DNA from: Numida meleagris
Lineage: Eukaryota; Chordata; Aves; Galliformes; Numididae
Reading direction: 5' to 3'
Length of the DNA: 64,000 nt
NCBI RefSeq assembly: GCF_002078875.1
Contig: NC_034410.1
Coordinates: 103,796,640-103,860,639, forward strand
The notes below the pieces were generated by a model that did no database searches, was not told the DNA's origin, and saw only the letters and a program-made list of their open reading frames with translations. Made by a program: the position numbers and the translations under genes. This document shows positions 12,275-25,248 of this stretch, piece by piece. Each line of letters opens with the position of its first letter. The first letter of the stretch is position 1.

Positions 12275-14029
12275 CATTCCTTGGGTATTCTGCATTCTTA
12301 TGAGCCTGAGGTAGCAGCCATATTACAACAATCTCATTAAATATAGAATAAGACTAAACAGCAGACACGTTTCCCTATTAGCATATTATTTTCTTTTCTT
12401 CCAAAGCCAGCTGGTAACCTTTTATTGCCTGACATCTACTACAGGGGCAAACTGTAGAGAGTTGCTCTCTAATTGACACTGAATTCTGAGTTCTGTGTAT
12501 TCTGTATATTCTTTCAATAGATAGGGATCAGAAAAGAAGACATTTTTCTGATACCACAAGCTGCTTTCTGAAAGTGAGTGTTAGTAGGGGTTCTGATTTT
12601 AATCTGTACCGGAGGCAGTCACATCATAAATGCAAATTACAATAATTTCCCCACTTTTTTCACTCCCATATTTATAAGCTTTTCTCTCAATCTGAGAAGC
12701 ATTTCTATTTGTGGGAGTTATGGCAGCTCTTTCTGTTTGTCAGAGATTCTCTTTTTAACAGCTTTACTTACGGAGTAAATTTCTAGTTCATGCAGGGTGT
12801 GACCTGGATTCAATGTGTAACATACTGTAATGGTGTCTAAATGTATGTATATGTGCATGGCTACATATGAAAATTGAGGTATTCAAAAGAACTATCATTT
12901 CCTGGGCTACAGAATATTTCAGAAGTCTAGGCCTCCAACTTCATATAAACTCATTTTTTTTTCCTCAAACATTTGCAGAACAATAAAGGAAAGGATAAAC
13001 AAAGCAAGAAAATAACTGATGTAGAAATAATTTGAAGTTACCTATTACTTCCACATCAAGAAATGATTCTTTTATTATTTTTTAGTCTATTCTTTGCTCT
13101 AAGGGTAAAAAAATCATCAGAATGCTTGGAAAAATTCCTTTTACATATAAAATATCCTCATATACAACAGAAATCGTATAGCAAATGATACTGTTTTGTT
13201 TATATTTTTATATTTCTTATTTGGAATATAACAGATGGAAGACTGAGAAATATCTGCAGTCTGGCTATCTGCTATTGATGCAGAGGTCTTTTGATATAAC
13301 CCAATGATCCCCAGATCCTCCCAAGAGCAAAGAAAACACAAAATTGGACACAGAAGGGCTGACCTTCAATCGTGAATCTTTGCACTATAGAAGTAATTCA
13401 ATAGTAAGCCTAAAAGAGCTCTCCAAAAGCTAGCTTATGTTATTCCATCCATAAGGTAAGAATCAGGAGATGAAGACATAAAGTTGTCTATCCTAGCTGG
13501 AATACCAGAAAAGAGGCATCTGTGTTTTGCCTTATTCTCCTTAGGATGGGACAAAGAAAGAACTACAACCACATAACACTCTTTCAGCACTCTGTTTCTG
13601 TATTGTCAGATACAGACAGACTAGAGTCTGGTACAGTGTATCCAACACACAAAAGAAGCCATCTGAGTTCAACATGACTACACCATGCTTTGGCTTTGCA
13701 GAAGTATCCTATGGCTGCTTCCTTCAGGCCTCCTTATATCTGTGAAAGCATGTACAGGCACTGACAGAAAGGGCTAGATGCTGAATTATGTCATTTAAAC
13801 AAGTGGGGTTAGTGCTGCCATCGCTCATTGCTTTCCATCTCTTCTCCCTCTGCCAATACCAGAATGTCCATGGAGGCACCTCAAGGTTATTTTCATTCTC
13901 ATGAAGTGAACAGGAAATAAATTGTTGGGCACATGTAGGCCAGTCTTCTGGCACTGCTACATTATAGGACAGGAAAGTACAAATATATCCATTAAGGTAG
14001 TGTAGTGCTAAAGCTTGTTTTCCTTTTTT

Positions 14030-14057
14030 TTAAATTTAATTTAAATTTAATTTAAAA
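14030..14057. repeat. TTTAA-type short tandem repeat
   Basis: Alternating TTTAA and ATTTA units give a nearly self-complementary AT tract. Confidence 0.8.
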
Positions 14058-14199
14058 CTAAATTGGGTATGCCAGAAAAAAAAATATTAAAATTTTTAGA
14101 AGCCACTGTAGAAGTTTTGCTTTTTTAATTTTCAATATGCCCCCTTTATCATTTTTCCCTTTAAAATAACAGTTTTAGTGATGATATTTGTTAGATTAA

Positions 14200-14551
14200 T
14201 GTAGGGGAACCATTAGGTCAGGACTTGAGCTGGTGATTGACCACCTGGTGAAGGGGTGTGGCTGGCTCAGGAAGCACAGGAAAATTGTTTGCACCTGTGC
14301 TCCCCAAGGGGCCAGAAGAGGTGGACTCAAGGAGGAGCCACCCTGGGCTCATATAAAAGCCAGCCACTGAAAGAAGTGCACTTCTTGGCTCTGGGCTGCT
14401 TTCTGGGAAGGAGTGCTGTATGGCCAGAAAGAACCTTCATCTATTGGATGAGTCCAACTCTTATTTCTGCATATTGGCCTACCTGTGAGTACTTTGTCTG
14501 GTATCACTAGGAACCTGTTAGAAGCAATTTCACTTCTTTGTGAGCAGAACA
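14200..14551 (+). mobile_element. Solo LTR, 352 bp, with perfect 5-bp target duplication
   Basis: The element begins TGTAGGGG and ends GCAGAACA, fitting the TG...CA rule. It is flanked by ATTAA at 14195-14199 and ATTAA at 14552-14556, an exact 5-bp duplication that fixes both ends. A TATA box lies at 14352-14358, roughly mid-element, as expected for a U3/R boundary. A second copy lies at 58040-58398 and a more distant relative on the minus strand at 34836-35208. No retroviral genes lie beside it, so it is a solo LTR left by recombination. A 5-bp duplication is typical of ERVL-like elements and some other classes. I cannot name the family with confidence. Confidence 0.85.
14352..14358 (+). promoter_or_regulatory. 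TATA box of the 14.2-kb solo LTR
   Basis: TATAAAA sits in a GC-richer context 152 bases into the LTR. The copy at 58 kb has CATGTAAGG at the aligned place, so that copy has lost the box. It is inferred to be the ancestral LTR promoter; present activity is unknown. Confidence 0.6.
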
Positions 14552-16136
14552 ATTAATCACTATTTACTTATCAAAATTTTTCAAATCATCACTGAACTTT
14601 TTTTTTATGTGAAAGCTCCCTAAATATTTTTCTCAGTAGAATGTTCTGAGTAACTTTGGAGGGTGAAATTAATCTATGGACTGAAAATGTATCTATTACA
14701 TGTAAATTGAAATCAAGTCTGGTAACTTTAGCTCTCAAAATTGAGTTTCAATCTTACATCAGTTTTCCCAGAGCCTATTTGTTAATGTGACTGTCATAAA
14801 GACATATAGGTATTTTTTTCAGGAGAGAAGCCTGGTAGATAAAAAAAAAAACATTGCTTCTCAAATTTATATAGGGGAAAGTCCGAAAAAAAATGGTCTA
14901 AATTATCTATAGAAACTAATACCCAACATCACCTATTTTACAGAAATTCTGTGACTTTACTGGTAGTGGCAAAGTCTCAGACAAAAGTTGATACTGTCAC
15001 TTTTCTGTAGGCTTTAGAATATGAGTATGGCACAATTCCTTTATAATGTATCTTTAATGACAGTTCAACCATTAGAAGGCTTTGTTTCTCTGTTCATCTT
15101 TTGATGTCTCTGTGAATTACTTGAAATCATAATGGCACTGCAGTTTATGAAAACTTGCCTGTATGACAAAAGCAAGGAACATACCAACAATAATGGTCTG
15201 CTGTAATTTTTTTAATGAATTCCATGTGTTTCTTATTTCTGTTTCCCATTTAATCTTGTAGTCTCTGGTGTTATAGATGCTATCAATTCCTTTGAATGAA
15301 ATCTCTATTTTTGTTATGTCTTTGTATAGTGCTCAGCACAACAGGATTATTTGACAAAGGCTCCTATATACAATAGTAGTGGTAAATAATACTTACCATT
15401 GTCTGCTGTCTCTTAAAATGTAAGAGAAATTTATGCAAGCTATTTTATTAGTTTCTTCTCATTAAAAAAAGTCGTGCCATTGCAAGATGGTAGTGAATTG
15501 TATATATGCCTAATAAATAACCTAAATTTACAACTATGTTATTCATAAAACCAAAATTATCAAGTACTTTTATGTCAGCAATATTTAAAGACCATTGTTC
15601 AGAAGCAGTACTTTAGAATGAGATGCAAGAGCTTCAGTATGTTACAAATGTAATTATATTCAGGTGTTTATATCATGTATAGGCATAACTATTTGATGAG
15701 TATCTCCCATTAAAACTCAAATATATTTATTGACACTGGTGTGTCTGCAAGGTTGTCACTTCTGCCAGTCAGTATTTGTCTTGGCAAATACTTTTCACTA
15801 GTAATTTGATACTTAATTGGTGTTTTTTTCAGGTTTATGATTTGTCTCTTTTATTAATATTGTATTTTATTCTCAAGTAGTCTAAAGTGAGTTTCAAGCG
15901 AGTGCAGCTATTGTCTGTTAATACTTCTTTCTAAAAATGAATACTACAACCTGAGGAGTTTATGAATAACTTAAATATACAAATATTTCAGAGTGAAATA
16001 TTGTGAAATTACAAATTCTGATATACTGTGCTTTTTATGTGACTATTGTTTCAGTATAATCACAGACAAAGACACGAATCTTTGTAAAAACTGTGTTTGC
16101 ATAAACTTCTTTTTGTTTCACTTACAATTTCTACAG

Positions 16137-16214
16137 CCATTTCATGAAGTACAGCCACTAGTAATTTGTGAAAGCAGGAAATTGCAACCCAAGTTTACAG
16201 AAAACAAATTTCAG
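16137..16214 (+). other. Candidate internal exon, 78 nt
   Basis: A T-rich pyrimidine tract ends in TTCTACAG and the segment ends TTTCAG|GTGGGA. The 78 bases are divisible by three and open in one frame (PFHEVQPLVICESRK...FQ). I do not recognise the peptide. A chance occurrence is quite possible. Confidence 0.15.
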
Positions 16215-18873
16215 GTGGGAAATAGTTAGAAATGAAAAATAAAACATAAATGAGAGGCTCTTCTGTAGCTCGACAATTGTAACAGATCTGGCTTTGACAT
16301 AATATCACTCCTCAGTTCATTAGTTCAGCATGAAGATTTATTCTTAGGACTATTCACCTTAAATTATTTTTTTCAGTATGTTCCTTGTGCTTAGATTTAT
16401 GACAGAAAACAATTTTTTCTTTTTTTTTTTCCTTTTCCTCCAAACTTATTACCTGACAAGGATGTCTTGAGGTGCATTTCCCAGAAGCATTTTTTTTTTC
16501 CTCCAGCTGACTATCTCTGAAAAGGTATTTAAAAAATAAAAAAGACTTTTGCTCTTTTGCTTCTGATTTGGTAGTAAGCTGAATGTCATCACAAGATTTC
16601 TTCCCTTGCTGCTACAATCTTGTAACAACCCCCTGTTGATAAATCCATTCTCATTCTGGTTCAGGGTGTTGTGGTGGAGCTAATACTTGCTTTTTTAATA
16701 GTAGCAGAGAGATGGATTGTGTATATGTTGCAAGTGGATTTAACCTTCAAGAAAATAACCACTCTACTTTTAGATGGCACTGATCTTGTTCCAGATCTTT
16801 CTTTGTGTGGTCCAAAAGGCAGCTGTACATGTGAGGTACAAGCCAAATCGTTTGTGGAAGCTGCATCCTGTGTTGCATCCAGGAGGTTTTAACAGCTTGA
16901 ACCTTTCCAGTAGGGAGAAACAGTATAGCTTTTTGATGGTTGTGTTACCCCTGAATTCTCTGCTCTACAGCCCTGATGTAAAGGCTATTTGCTATTGCAG
17001 GATGCTTTTTTAATATGAATTCCTGGCACCTAGTTACACATTGACACATTTTTCATTGATTCAGTGTTACATTTCACTATATACAGGCCCACTGTATCTA
17101 TTTGAGAAGTAGAACTACTCACTCATACATCTTTTCAGTCTCTCTTCAAGGACTTTTTTCTTCAAGAAAAGGATGTATGAGCCAGAAAAAAATGTGCTGC
17201 CTTCTGCTGAACACCTGTTGTCAGCTCAACAGTACATATAGCAGCATGCCCATGAGCTCATGGAAACTGTCTTGTTGCAGATACCGTACTTTTGCATCAG
17301 ATTTGACTGCTTACTGGTTTCCACTGGGAAATGTGTCCCTCCATGCAATTATCATGCAAGAGATTCTTGAAGGGATTGTGGTACCTACAGAGGAGACTGC
17401 AGGAACATGAAGGGACTAAGAATCAGTTCCAAGAGCAGCATAGATACTGTCAGCAAAGCACAATGACTGGGCATGCTGCTGCCATGCTTTTGTATCACAC
17501 ATCTGCTTTATAGTAGCAGAAATGATTATCTCAGTGTTTTGATGGATTTTTCTCTCTTCATGTCTACAAAGTAGATGTCTGAAGTCTTTTTTTCAGCCAT
17601 TCTTCTCCAATTGGGGAGAAAAGCAGACACTGAGATTTTTTTTTAATCCAAAAGTGACAAGAATGGGTCACAAACCATATTTACTCATGCTTTTTTTCCT
17701 CATATTGATTAAACATATATTTCACAGCATTCTTAGGCATGGGTATCTGCATTGTAGATAAATCTAAATTTCAACAAAATTCCACTACCTACTCCCAATT
17801 TCCTTACTCAACTATGAAACATACATTTCTTAATGTCCTTCTTGTTTCTGTGTTCACACTCTCACTCTAAGAAGTGTAACTTTCATAAAAGGCTTTATAT
17901 GTCCTCTTTGAGAAGAAGATATATGATACTGAATATAAACATATGGGTCCTTATTACTCGCACACAGATCTTAAGATTAGATTGTGTGTCAACCACAGGA
18001 ACAACAAACCTCAAACACAGAAAATTGACAGCTTTAAAGTATTCGAACCTAAAAGTAAGACCAGACTTTATTTGATAAAGATTTGATTTCTTCTTTCTAA
18101 TGTCTTTTGCACATATGTCATTTGTTAGAAAAGAAATATCCATTTACCTCACTAATACACTTACTAACTAATAGTAAGACTGGAGTCATGAAATATTTGC
18201 ATGCTCTATTTATTATGCATAATGTTTTCTGTTGATAATGACTTTTCATATCTGCATATTTGTGAGTGTTCTCAGTTGTGCAATGGTTGCACATGCTCAA
18301 CATACTTTTCAGTACATAACATCAGTTGAAATCACTATGGTTTGCATAATCTGAAGGGAAATTTCAATTTTAATGAAATAATTTAGAAATAAAACTATTT
18401 GAATGAGTAGTTAATTGTTTACTACTACCACATGGTATGATAGGCTGTCATGATAGTGTTAATAAGGAATTTTCCACCTTTGGTGGTGGAAGAAGTGCTA
18501 AGGCGAGGAATCAATGGATGAATCAGCTACAGAAATATCAATTTGACAACCTTTCAAAACATTAAAATAAGTTGTTTCTGTAAGGAAACAAGCAAACAAA
18601 AAATCTGCCTAAATCTTCCTGGTCTTTGCTCCCTACTGAATTCGTGAGAAGTGACAGAGCAGTCCCTAGGTTGAATAAACTAGTAATATTAATAGTTATA
18701 TGCATGGAATATAGGTATTTAGTCTTCTATACAAACAAGTACTGGCAAACACTACTTGTGTTGCATATTCTACACAAGCTGATGACTGTTAAAATTTTCA
18801 AGGAAGACGACTTTCTAGAAATCCAATCTGAATTTGTCATATTTTGGAATCTCATATTATGGGTATTGTACTT

Positions 18874-18892
18874 AAAAAAAAAAAAAAAAAAA
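18874..18892. repeat. Poly-A homopolymer (19 A)
   Basis: An uninterrupted A run about 45 bases from the CR1 fragment that follows. It is on the wrong side and of the wrong type to be a CR1 tail. Confidence 0.9.
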
Positions 18893-18937
18893 GTTCTCTA
18901 TCCAGACTTAGATCTGTTGATCACAACCCTCTTGTCT

Positions 18938-19122
18938 GTCTAACCAACCCTTTATCCACGGAATAGTCCAGCCTTCAAATCAGTATTTATCCAGTTTAGA
19001 GACAAGGATGTGGTGTGGGACCACAACAAAAGCATTGCACGCATCCAGGTAGATGACATAATTTGGCCTTCCTTTGTCTACTGATGCTGTCCCTCCATCA
19101 TAGAAGGCCACCAAAAATAGTA
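18938..19122 (-). mobile_element. CR1 LINE internal fragment (RT palm region)
   Basis: On the minus strand this reads as the CR1 RT segment around motif A: a tract for AFYDG...STDKG, then YLDAC..F, then SHILVSKL, with stops and substitutions. It lacks both the CR1 3' tail and the C-terminal region. It lies on the 3' side of the CR1 at 19628-20522 although it comes from a more 5' part of the element, so the two are separate insertions or a rearrangement. Confidence 0.75.
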
Positions 19123-19627
19123 AAATGAAGTATAATCTCATTAATTTACACTGGTAGAATCATTACTTATCTTCAAGTGCATATGTAAGCTATGAACAGG
19201 AAGATAAAGCCTCAAAACCCAGTAAATTCTAATACAGGTTCTTGAAAAGCCAGTCTAGCTTTATAGTGAGAAATGTCTTAACTACGTTCGCTGTAAAGTG
19301 GAGATGGATTTTTTTTAGATACTTTTACTTTCTGATAATATACATGCTGCTACAGAAAAAAACCTTAACCATGGAACAATATTAGGTGTATAAATCCTCT
19401 CAGGCTGTTCTGTCTGAGGCTCTCTGACTGCCCACTTTGAAATACTGTTTGCTAGTTTGTTTACTAGTACTACTTTCTACCTCCTGTTTTCTTTCTTTGT
19501 TTTCTTCTTCTCTGGGAAACCTAGGACATTGAATGTTTTTGTTTCTTTTTGTCATTTGTTCTGAACACCTTGTTTAATTTTGACAATTGAATTTAAGATT
19601 ACAAATATGAAGAGTGTGTCAATTTAA
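19123..19627. other. Non-coding spacer between two CR1 pieces
   Basis: AT-rich sequence with no feature I can support. Confidence 0.6.
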
Positions 19628-20235
19628 TAAGAATTATAGAATGGTTTGGGTAGGGAAAGGGCCTTTAAGACCACATAGGAAGGGACATCCCCCACTAGGT
19701 CGCTCAAAGCCCCATCCAGCCTGGCCTTGAACTCCACCTGAGAGGGGGCATCCACAGCCTTGCTGGGCAACCTGTTCCAGTGTCTCATCACCCCCACTGT
19801 AAAGAATTTCTTCTTAATATCTAGTCTAAATCTGCCCTCCTCTGGTTTAAAATTGTTTCCCCTTGTCCTGTTGACACATGCCCTTATAAAAAATCCCTCC
19901 CCAGCTTTCCTGTAGGCCCCCTTCAGGTACTGGAAGGCTGCTAGAAGGTCACCCTGGAGCTTTCTCTTCTCCAGGCTGAAGAGCCCCAACACTCTCAGCC
20001 TATCCTCATAGGGGAGGTGCTCCAGCCCTCTGATCATCTTCCTAGCCCTCCTCAGGACCTGCTCCAACAGCTCCATGTTCTTGTGTTGGGGATCCCAGAA
20101 CTGGATGCGGTACTCCAGGTGGGGTCTCAATATAGCGGAGTAGAGGGGCAGAATCATCTCCCTTGACCTGCTGGTCATGCTTCTCTTGATGCAACACAGA
20201 GTACAATTGTTTGGCTTTCTGGGCTGCAACTGCAC
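19624..20235 (-). pseudogene. CR1 ORF2 C-terminal fragment, 203 codons
   Basis: The translation contains IKRSMTSRSREMILPLYSAI, HLEYRIQFWDPQ, RARKMIRGLEHLPYEDRLR and FRLDIKKKFFTVGVMRHWN, all standard CR1 ORF2 C-terminal landmarks in order. The RT active site lies upstream in another frame. The open frame reads through the normal CR1 C-terminus into the 3' UTR. It has no independent function that I can support. Confidence 0.88.
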
Positions 20236-20522
20236 CTTGCTAGTTCATGTCAGTTCCTTCATCAGCTGATGCCTCCAAGTCCTTCTCCTCAGGGTTGCTC
20301 TCCAGCAATTCTCTGCCCAAGCTGTATCTGTGCTTGGGATTTCCCTGATCCAGGTGCAGGACTTTGCACTTGGCCTTGTTGAACTTCATGACATTGGCGT
20401 GGCCCACCTCTTAAGCCTATCCAAGTCCCTCTGGATGGCATCCCTTCCCTCTGGTGTGTCAACTGCACCACTCAGCTTGGTGTTGTCTGCAATCTTGCTG
20501 TGGGTTTGCATTGATCCCAGGG
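19628..20522 (-). mobile_element. CR1 LINE, 5'-truncated 3' part
   Basis: On the minus strand this runs from the FADDTKL-proximal region ([19 protein letters not shown]) through the C-terminus of ORF2 to the 3' UTR, whose end has the CR1 signature of GGAAGGGACAT and AACCATTCTATAATTC-like bases near 19630-19680. The C-terminal 203 codons are open. A change of frame near 20240-20290 separates them from the upstream part. It is a different CR1 subfamily from the copy at 43217-44536, with a different 3' UTR. Confidence 0.9.
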
Positions 20523-23500
20523 GAATGAGTAAAAATTTTTCTTCCTTGCTTGGTTTTGCAATTTCCAAGGAAGTACAGGTTTCTTTTCCAGTACACGCAC
20601 CCTCACTGTCTGGATTCTCTATATCATAGAACTGTATTAAAGCAACTTCTCAGTGCTCTCCCTCCTCTAGCAGCAGAATGAAAGTTGCTGTGTTATGTTA
20701 GAAGGTTGTCAAAGTTAAGATAACCTGCCTAATTCACAAGAGCATCAATCATCCTAAGGAAAGTAAAAGGGCTACAGTTTTCAGTTCAGCCATAGCAAGA
20801 AGTAATTTTTTCCTCTCTGGTATTACGTGGTCATCCAAGAACTGAGAAATCAAAGCAGGATTTCAGGACTACAGAGGCTGTCAAGCAAGTGAGTTAGGAA
20901 CTTGCATACTGTTTGTTCATGAGTTCACTGGATTTTGTTCATTGTCTGCTAGTTGAATGATTAGCAACAGCATGATCAAGGCTTTAGGAGGAATGTGTTA
21001 AGTGACCTCTATGCTAATTAGACAGAGAAGATAAAAGGGATTATGGTATCTTTACTGCAATATGTGACTAGTACTTTGCTTGAAATTTTTTTCCAGTGGT
21101 GATAAAGTTAAGTAAAAGATGTCTGAAAAGTAGTGTTTGTTTGCTCAACTAGTAGTTTGATTTAAGTTCTGCCTTCTATTTTTTGCAGTTTGTGAAATAG
21201 TCCAGTTATTACTTCACATAATGATTTTTAACACTACAAAACTTCCTATTTATCACATGAATTAGTATTCTTTCATTCTACACAAAATCCTATGAAATGA
21301 CTTTTTTTCAGAGCTCATTTTTCAAATGCACTCTAGCTCACAGCAGTGTCAGAAATATTTTAAGAGAAGGCTGAACACAAATAGTACAGTATTAACAAAT
21401 CTAGTCTGTAAAAATTACTGACACTTATTGTGAAATAATTCAAATACAGGTACTCAGAAATCTAGGTCATTTTTATGGCAAAATTTATGTACAAGGTATC
21501 TTGACACTTCCAACATCAGCTTGAACAGAAAATTTTCTCTTCTCTCTCTTAGAGTACGTTTCTTTTTCCATGTCTTCCTTTTCCAGATCTGGAGGTGAAA
21601 ATGGAAGATATTCTAGAAATTCCCTGCAAATATATTTTCAGGGAACATGACACTCTCATGGGTTGTTGTAAGAGTGGGCAGACTGTCATCCCATAGGATC
21701 TGACCTAGCTGGTCAGCTTAGCATGAACATAATTTGTATGAGATGCTTGGTAAAAATCAAGAGACAAGGCCGTGAAAACAAAGAATTCAGGATCTTCATT
21801 GTTCCCAAGCTTCCTTAAATTTTACCATAGCTTTATCAGATAAAGAGACAATACAGTCTTTGTTTGCATTCTGCCCTGGAACATTGGCAGATGATATTTA
21901 TTTCCTCCACTGTCAATAACAGCAATTCCTTGACCTTGGGAAATTCTTGGGGTATATGCCTCATTTCCCCTTTTACTCTGTTTCTCTGCTTTAGAGACTA
22001 TATATAATCTTAGAGTTGTACAGTACCTAACACTAGAGAAACAGTATAATGAAAATTAATGAACAGGAGAATTGAAAAATCAAACAAGAATCTCAGAACT
22101 TTTGATCCATTCAGAAGGACAGTGGATTGGGAGATATCTTAGACATTAGTAGAAGACAAGCAAGCTTAGGGCATTTTTGTCCAGTTAAAAGCTTTCTTCC
22201 CAGTCTTTTTTTTTTTAATTAAGATAAGTTGTACATGAACCCAAGGTGTAAAAATAGCCAGTTGCTGTCTTTGATTGAGGGAGAAAGACACAAGCCAGAT
22301 TTACTGGCTGTCTAGAGACCTTATGTTCAGTTTTCTCTTGTCACATTCACACCAATTAAATGTGAGAGTTTGTGTTGTCCTATCTGCAAAGATGACAGCC
22401 AGATCCTTGTCCGGCTCATTTAATTGTCTCTCTAGGAAATGTTCCCCCACCCCGTAGAGCAAATGGTATTTCATATACCTACCGTAAAATGTTGTTTGAA
22501 TATTTCCAAGTGAAACATTTTTTTGAGGAAAAATTGATATTTGAGGCGATTGTATCTCTTTCTCTCAAGCTGACATGTTTTTTTTTTTTTCAGTGGAATT
22601 TTGAAACATTATTAAGATGGTTTAAAAATACTAGCCCTACCTATAAAAATGCATACCACAAGTGTGTGTGGGCCATGTGTGTTTGCTTGAATGCACCATT
22701 TAGTCATTGTTACTACCTGGAATACACAATCAGCAACTGAAAATCCAGTGAAGTTACTGTTCTCCAAACCAAGTGTAAAGAAGCAGGCAAAAACTTCGTG
22801 ATGTAGCTTGTTCTTACTCCTGTATCTGTTTTCTCTACTCTTGTTTATTTGTGACACCTTCTTTATGTATCTCTCTTATTCAGTTCTTAGGTATTAGCCA
22901 TCTAAATTCTATAGCTATTGTTTAGCCCAGTTCATTGCTATAAAAGTAGATTCACAGAAATCAAGGGAATTTGATAACTGCAATACTCTTAGAATACCAA
23001 ATTATATACCTGGCAAATTATACAAATTATGGCCTCACATGAAGCATTTTCTAATTTGTTTTAAACTAACCTCTCTACTCAGATTTTTGAACAGTCTTAA
23101 GTCTGAAAAAAAGTCTTCCAATTATAATGTACCCATGATTAAATGTAGTGTTGAACTTCTAGTACTGTATATTCTATTTTTTTGTGATTCTATCTTTGTT
23201 TCTGCTTTTGTCCTTCGTAACTGTAAATCCAGTCCTTTGCTATTTTGAGAACAAAATTAATCTGCTAGTCTGTTATAAGCTGCTATAAAATGAAAATACT
23301 GAAATCTGATAATATTACAATGGAGATTAAGAAACACTGATAATGTGCTCTAATGCTTTCAATTAAAAAACATATTTCCAATATAATTTGAATAATATAC
23401 TGTAGCTGCTGAAAGTAATACATTTTTACTGTTATGTATGTTTTCGGAGATTACATTATAATGTCTTTACATACATTAACTAGTATTACATTCAATTACT

Positions 23501-24185
23501 GCTTTGAACACATTAATAAGAACTGTCAAAAACAGGTAAAGGTATCAGAATTTCCTTCACAATGAAAGAATAATAGGAATACCCCATTACTGTTCTGTTA
23601 ATGAGTATGTCTTTGCATTTCATATTTTTGCTTAACTGGAAGATCAATAACATTCTGTACTTTAAAGTCAAGACCTACTTGTTTAAAAATATTTCCTTTT
23701 TTTACACCATTGACCAGTAAAATTATGAGTGAATCCTTTGAGCATTTCGTCTAGATTAAAACTATCTCCATTACTTCTGCTTATGCCCAATACACAGACT
23801 AAGGTCTACTTTTACTTTCCAATTCATTTCTGCTTTACTGAAGCAGAGGAGGACATCACCTCTGACTGCCAAGAATAATTTTTTGCCAGTTACAGCTATT
23901 GAGATCTGCTAGAAGTTAAAATAGATCTGTTCATTTTCTGACAATCACTACAGTTCAGTGAACTGTCACGTTGAAAATCAAGTAGAGAGCTCCTGGAGAA
24001 ATGCATTACATTTGCATCTTAGATTACTTTGAATATATTCATTTTATCTCATGCTTAGCACCAATTTTCCATCAGTACTCCAGTGGGCAACAGATGCCTT
24101 CCTGGCACTTCCTGCTTCTGTTTATAAAGCAAGTTTTCATTCAGATCATACGCGATTTCAGGAGGTAAATGTTACTTTACAGTTT
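20523..24185. other. Non-coding AT-rich stretch
   Basis: I see nothing in it beyond short T and A runs. Frames are under 85 residues and of low complexity. Confidence 0.6.
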
Positions 24186-24225
24186 GTCACAGAGGTTGGA
24201 AGGGACCTCTGGAAACCATCCAATC
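24186..24225 (-). mobile_element. CR1 3' end, about 40 bases
   Basis: GAGGTTGGAAGGGACCTCTG followed by an ATCCAATCC-type end is the reverse complement of the CR1 3' terminal motif. It stops exactly where a hAT-like terminus (CAGGCATGTCC) starts. It may be the end of the same CR1 copy that resumes at 25246. Confidence 0.7.
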
Positions 24226-25248
24226 CAGGCATGTCCGACTTGTTGGCTACCTGTTACCCAGAACCACTTGCACTGTGGCCTGTGACTTCTGCTGCTGTAT
24301 CATCATGGTGGCAGCTCTGTCCTGCTGTAATACCTGATCTGGCACCAGGACACATAATATGGCACTATGCATAATTTGCAAGGAAGTTGTGTCAGTTTTA
24401 AAAGATTAGAATTAGAAAAGGCATTATATGCGGAAACATGCTGCCAAATTTGATGCATATCAAGGAATGCTTCATAAAGGTGAAACAGCAGAACTGAAGA
24501 ATGTCTGTCACCTCAACAAAATATTTTGAAGTCAAAACTCAAATGGACTCTGCTTTAAAGGTAGTTATGTGATGCAAATCTGATTGCAAAAAAAATCAGA
24601 ACTATTTCCTGGTGGTGAGCATGCCATGCAAGGCATGGAAAACATGATGCCTATAATGTGTCCTGCTAAAAAAACAAAACCAACAGATTTTTCTAAAGCC
24701 AGTTTGTCTCACCAGACTGCAGACAGGTGGACTGAAGAAATAGGAAAATCTATCAAAAATTTGGAGAGTAAAGTTACTAATTTCTAATGTTATCTTTTTT
24801 CAATAGATGAAAGCACTGATACTACAGATATGGCTCAACTTGCCCTTTCCATTAAAGGTATTGATAACAAATATAATGTCACTGAAGCGATGGCTTTGGT
24901 GCCACTGAAAGACAGGACTAAATCTCCTGATTAGTATGAAGCAGTAAAATTACATTGAAGTGATTTTCTTTAACCTTTGTCAACATATCTGTTATAGCTA
25001 CTGATGGTACTTCAGTGATGACTGGTAGAAAAAGGATTGATAAAATTAATAGAAGATAATGCAATTACCACTGGTAACTCACATTTGATGAAATAGCATT
25101 TAATTGTGCATCATCAAAACTTACGTGCAGAAGCTTTAAAAATGGATAATGTCATGCAAATCATCAAAAATGTGAATTTCATGAAATCTAAGGAACTGAA
25201 TCACCACCAACTCCAGGATTTCCTCACATGTATGTATGCTGATTATGG
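24226..25248 (+). mobile_element. hAT/Charlie-type DNA transposon fossil, 3'-truncated
   Basis: The left edge CAGGCATGTCCGACTTGTTGG looks like a Charlie-group hAT terminus (CAG-GTCC start). It is followed by non-coding sequence and then a decayed transposase from about 24416. The right part of the element, including the catalytic Glu region, the dimerisation domain and the right terminus, is missing. The sequence breaks directly into a CR1 piece at about 25247. An 8-bp target duplication cannot be checked because the right end is lost. Confidence 0.75.

Larger units (their letters stand above)
6831..14199. other. Non-coding AT-rich stretch
   Basis: No gene and no dispersed repeat that I recognise. 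It contains a TTTG array (10267-10293), an AAAC array (12243-12274) and an ATTTA-type array (14030-14057). The longest frames are about 75 residues and featureless. Confidence 0.6.
14557..18937. other. Non-coding AT-rich stretch
   Basis: No recognisable gene or dispersed repeat. An exon-like segment at 16137-16214 and a 19-base A run at 18874-18892 are the only items I can point to. Frames up to about 105 residues have no known domain. Confidence 0.6.
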
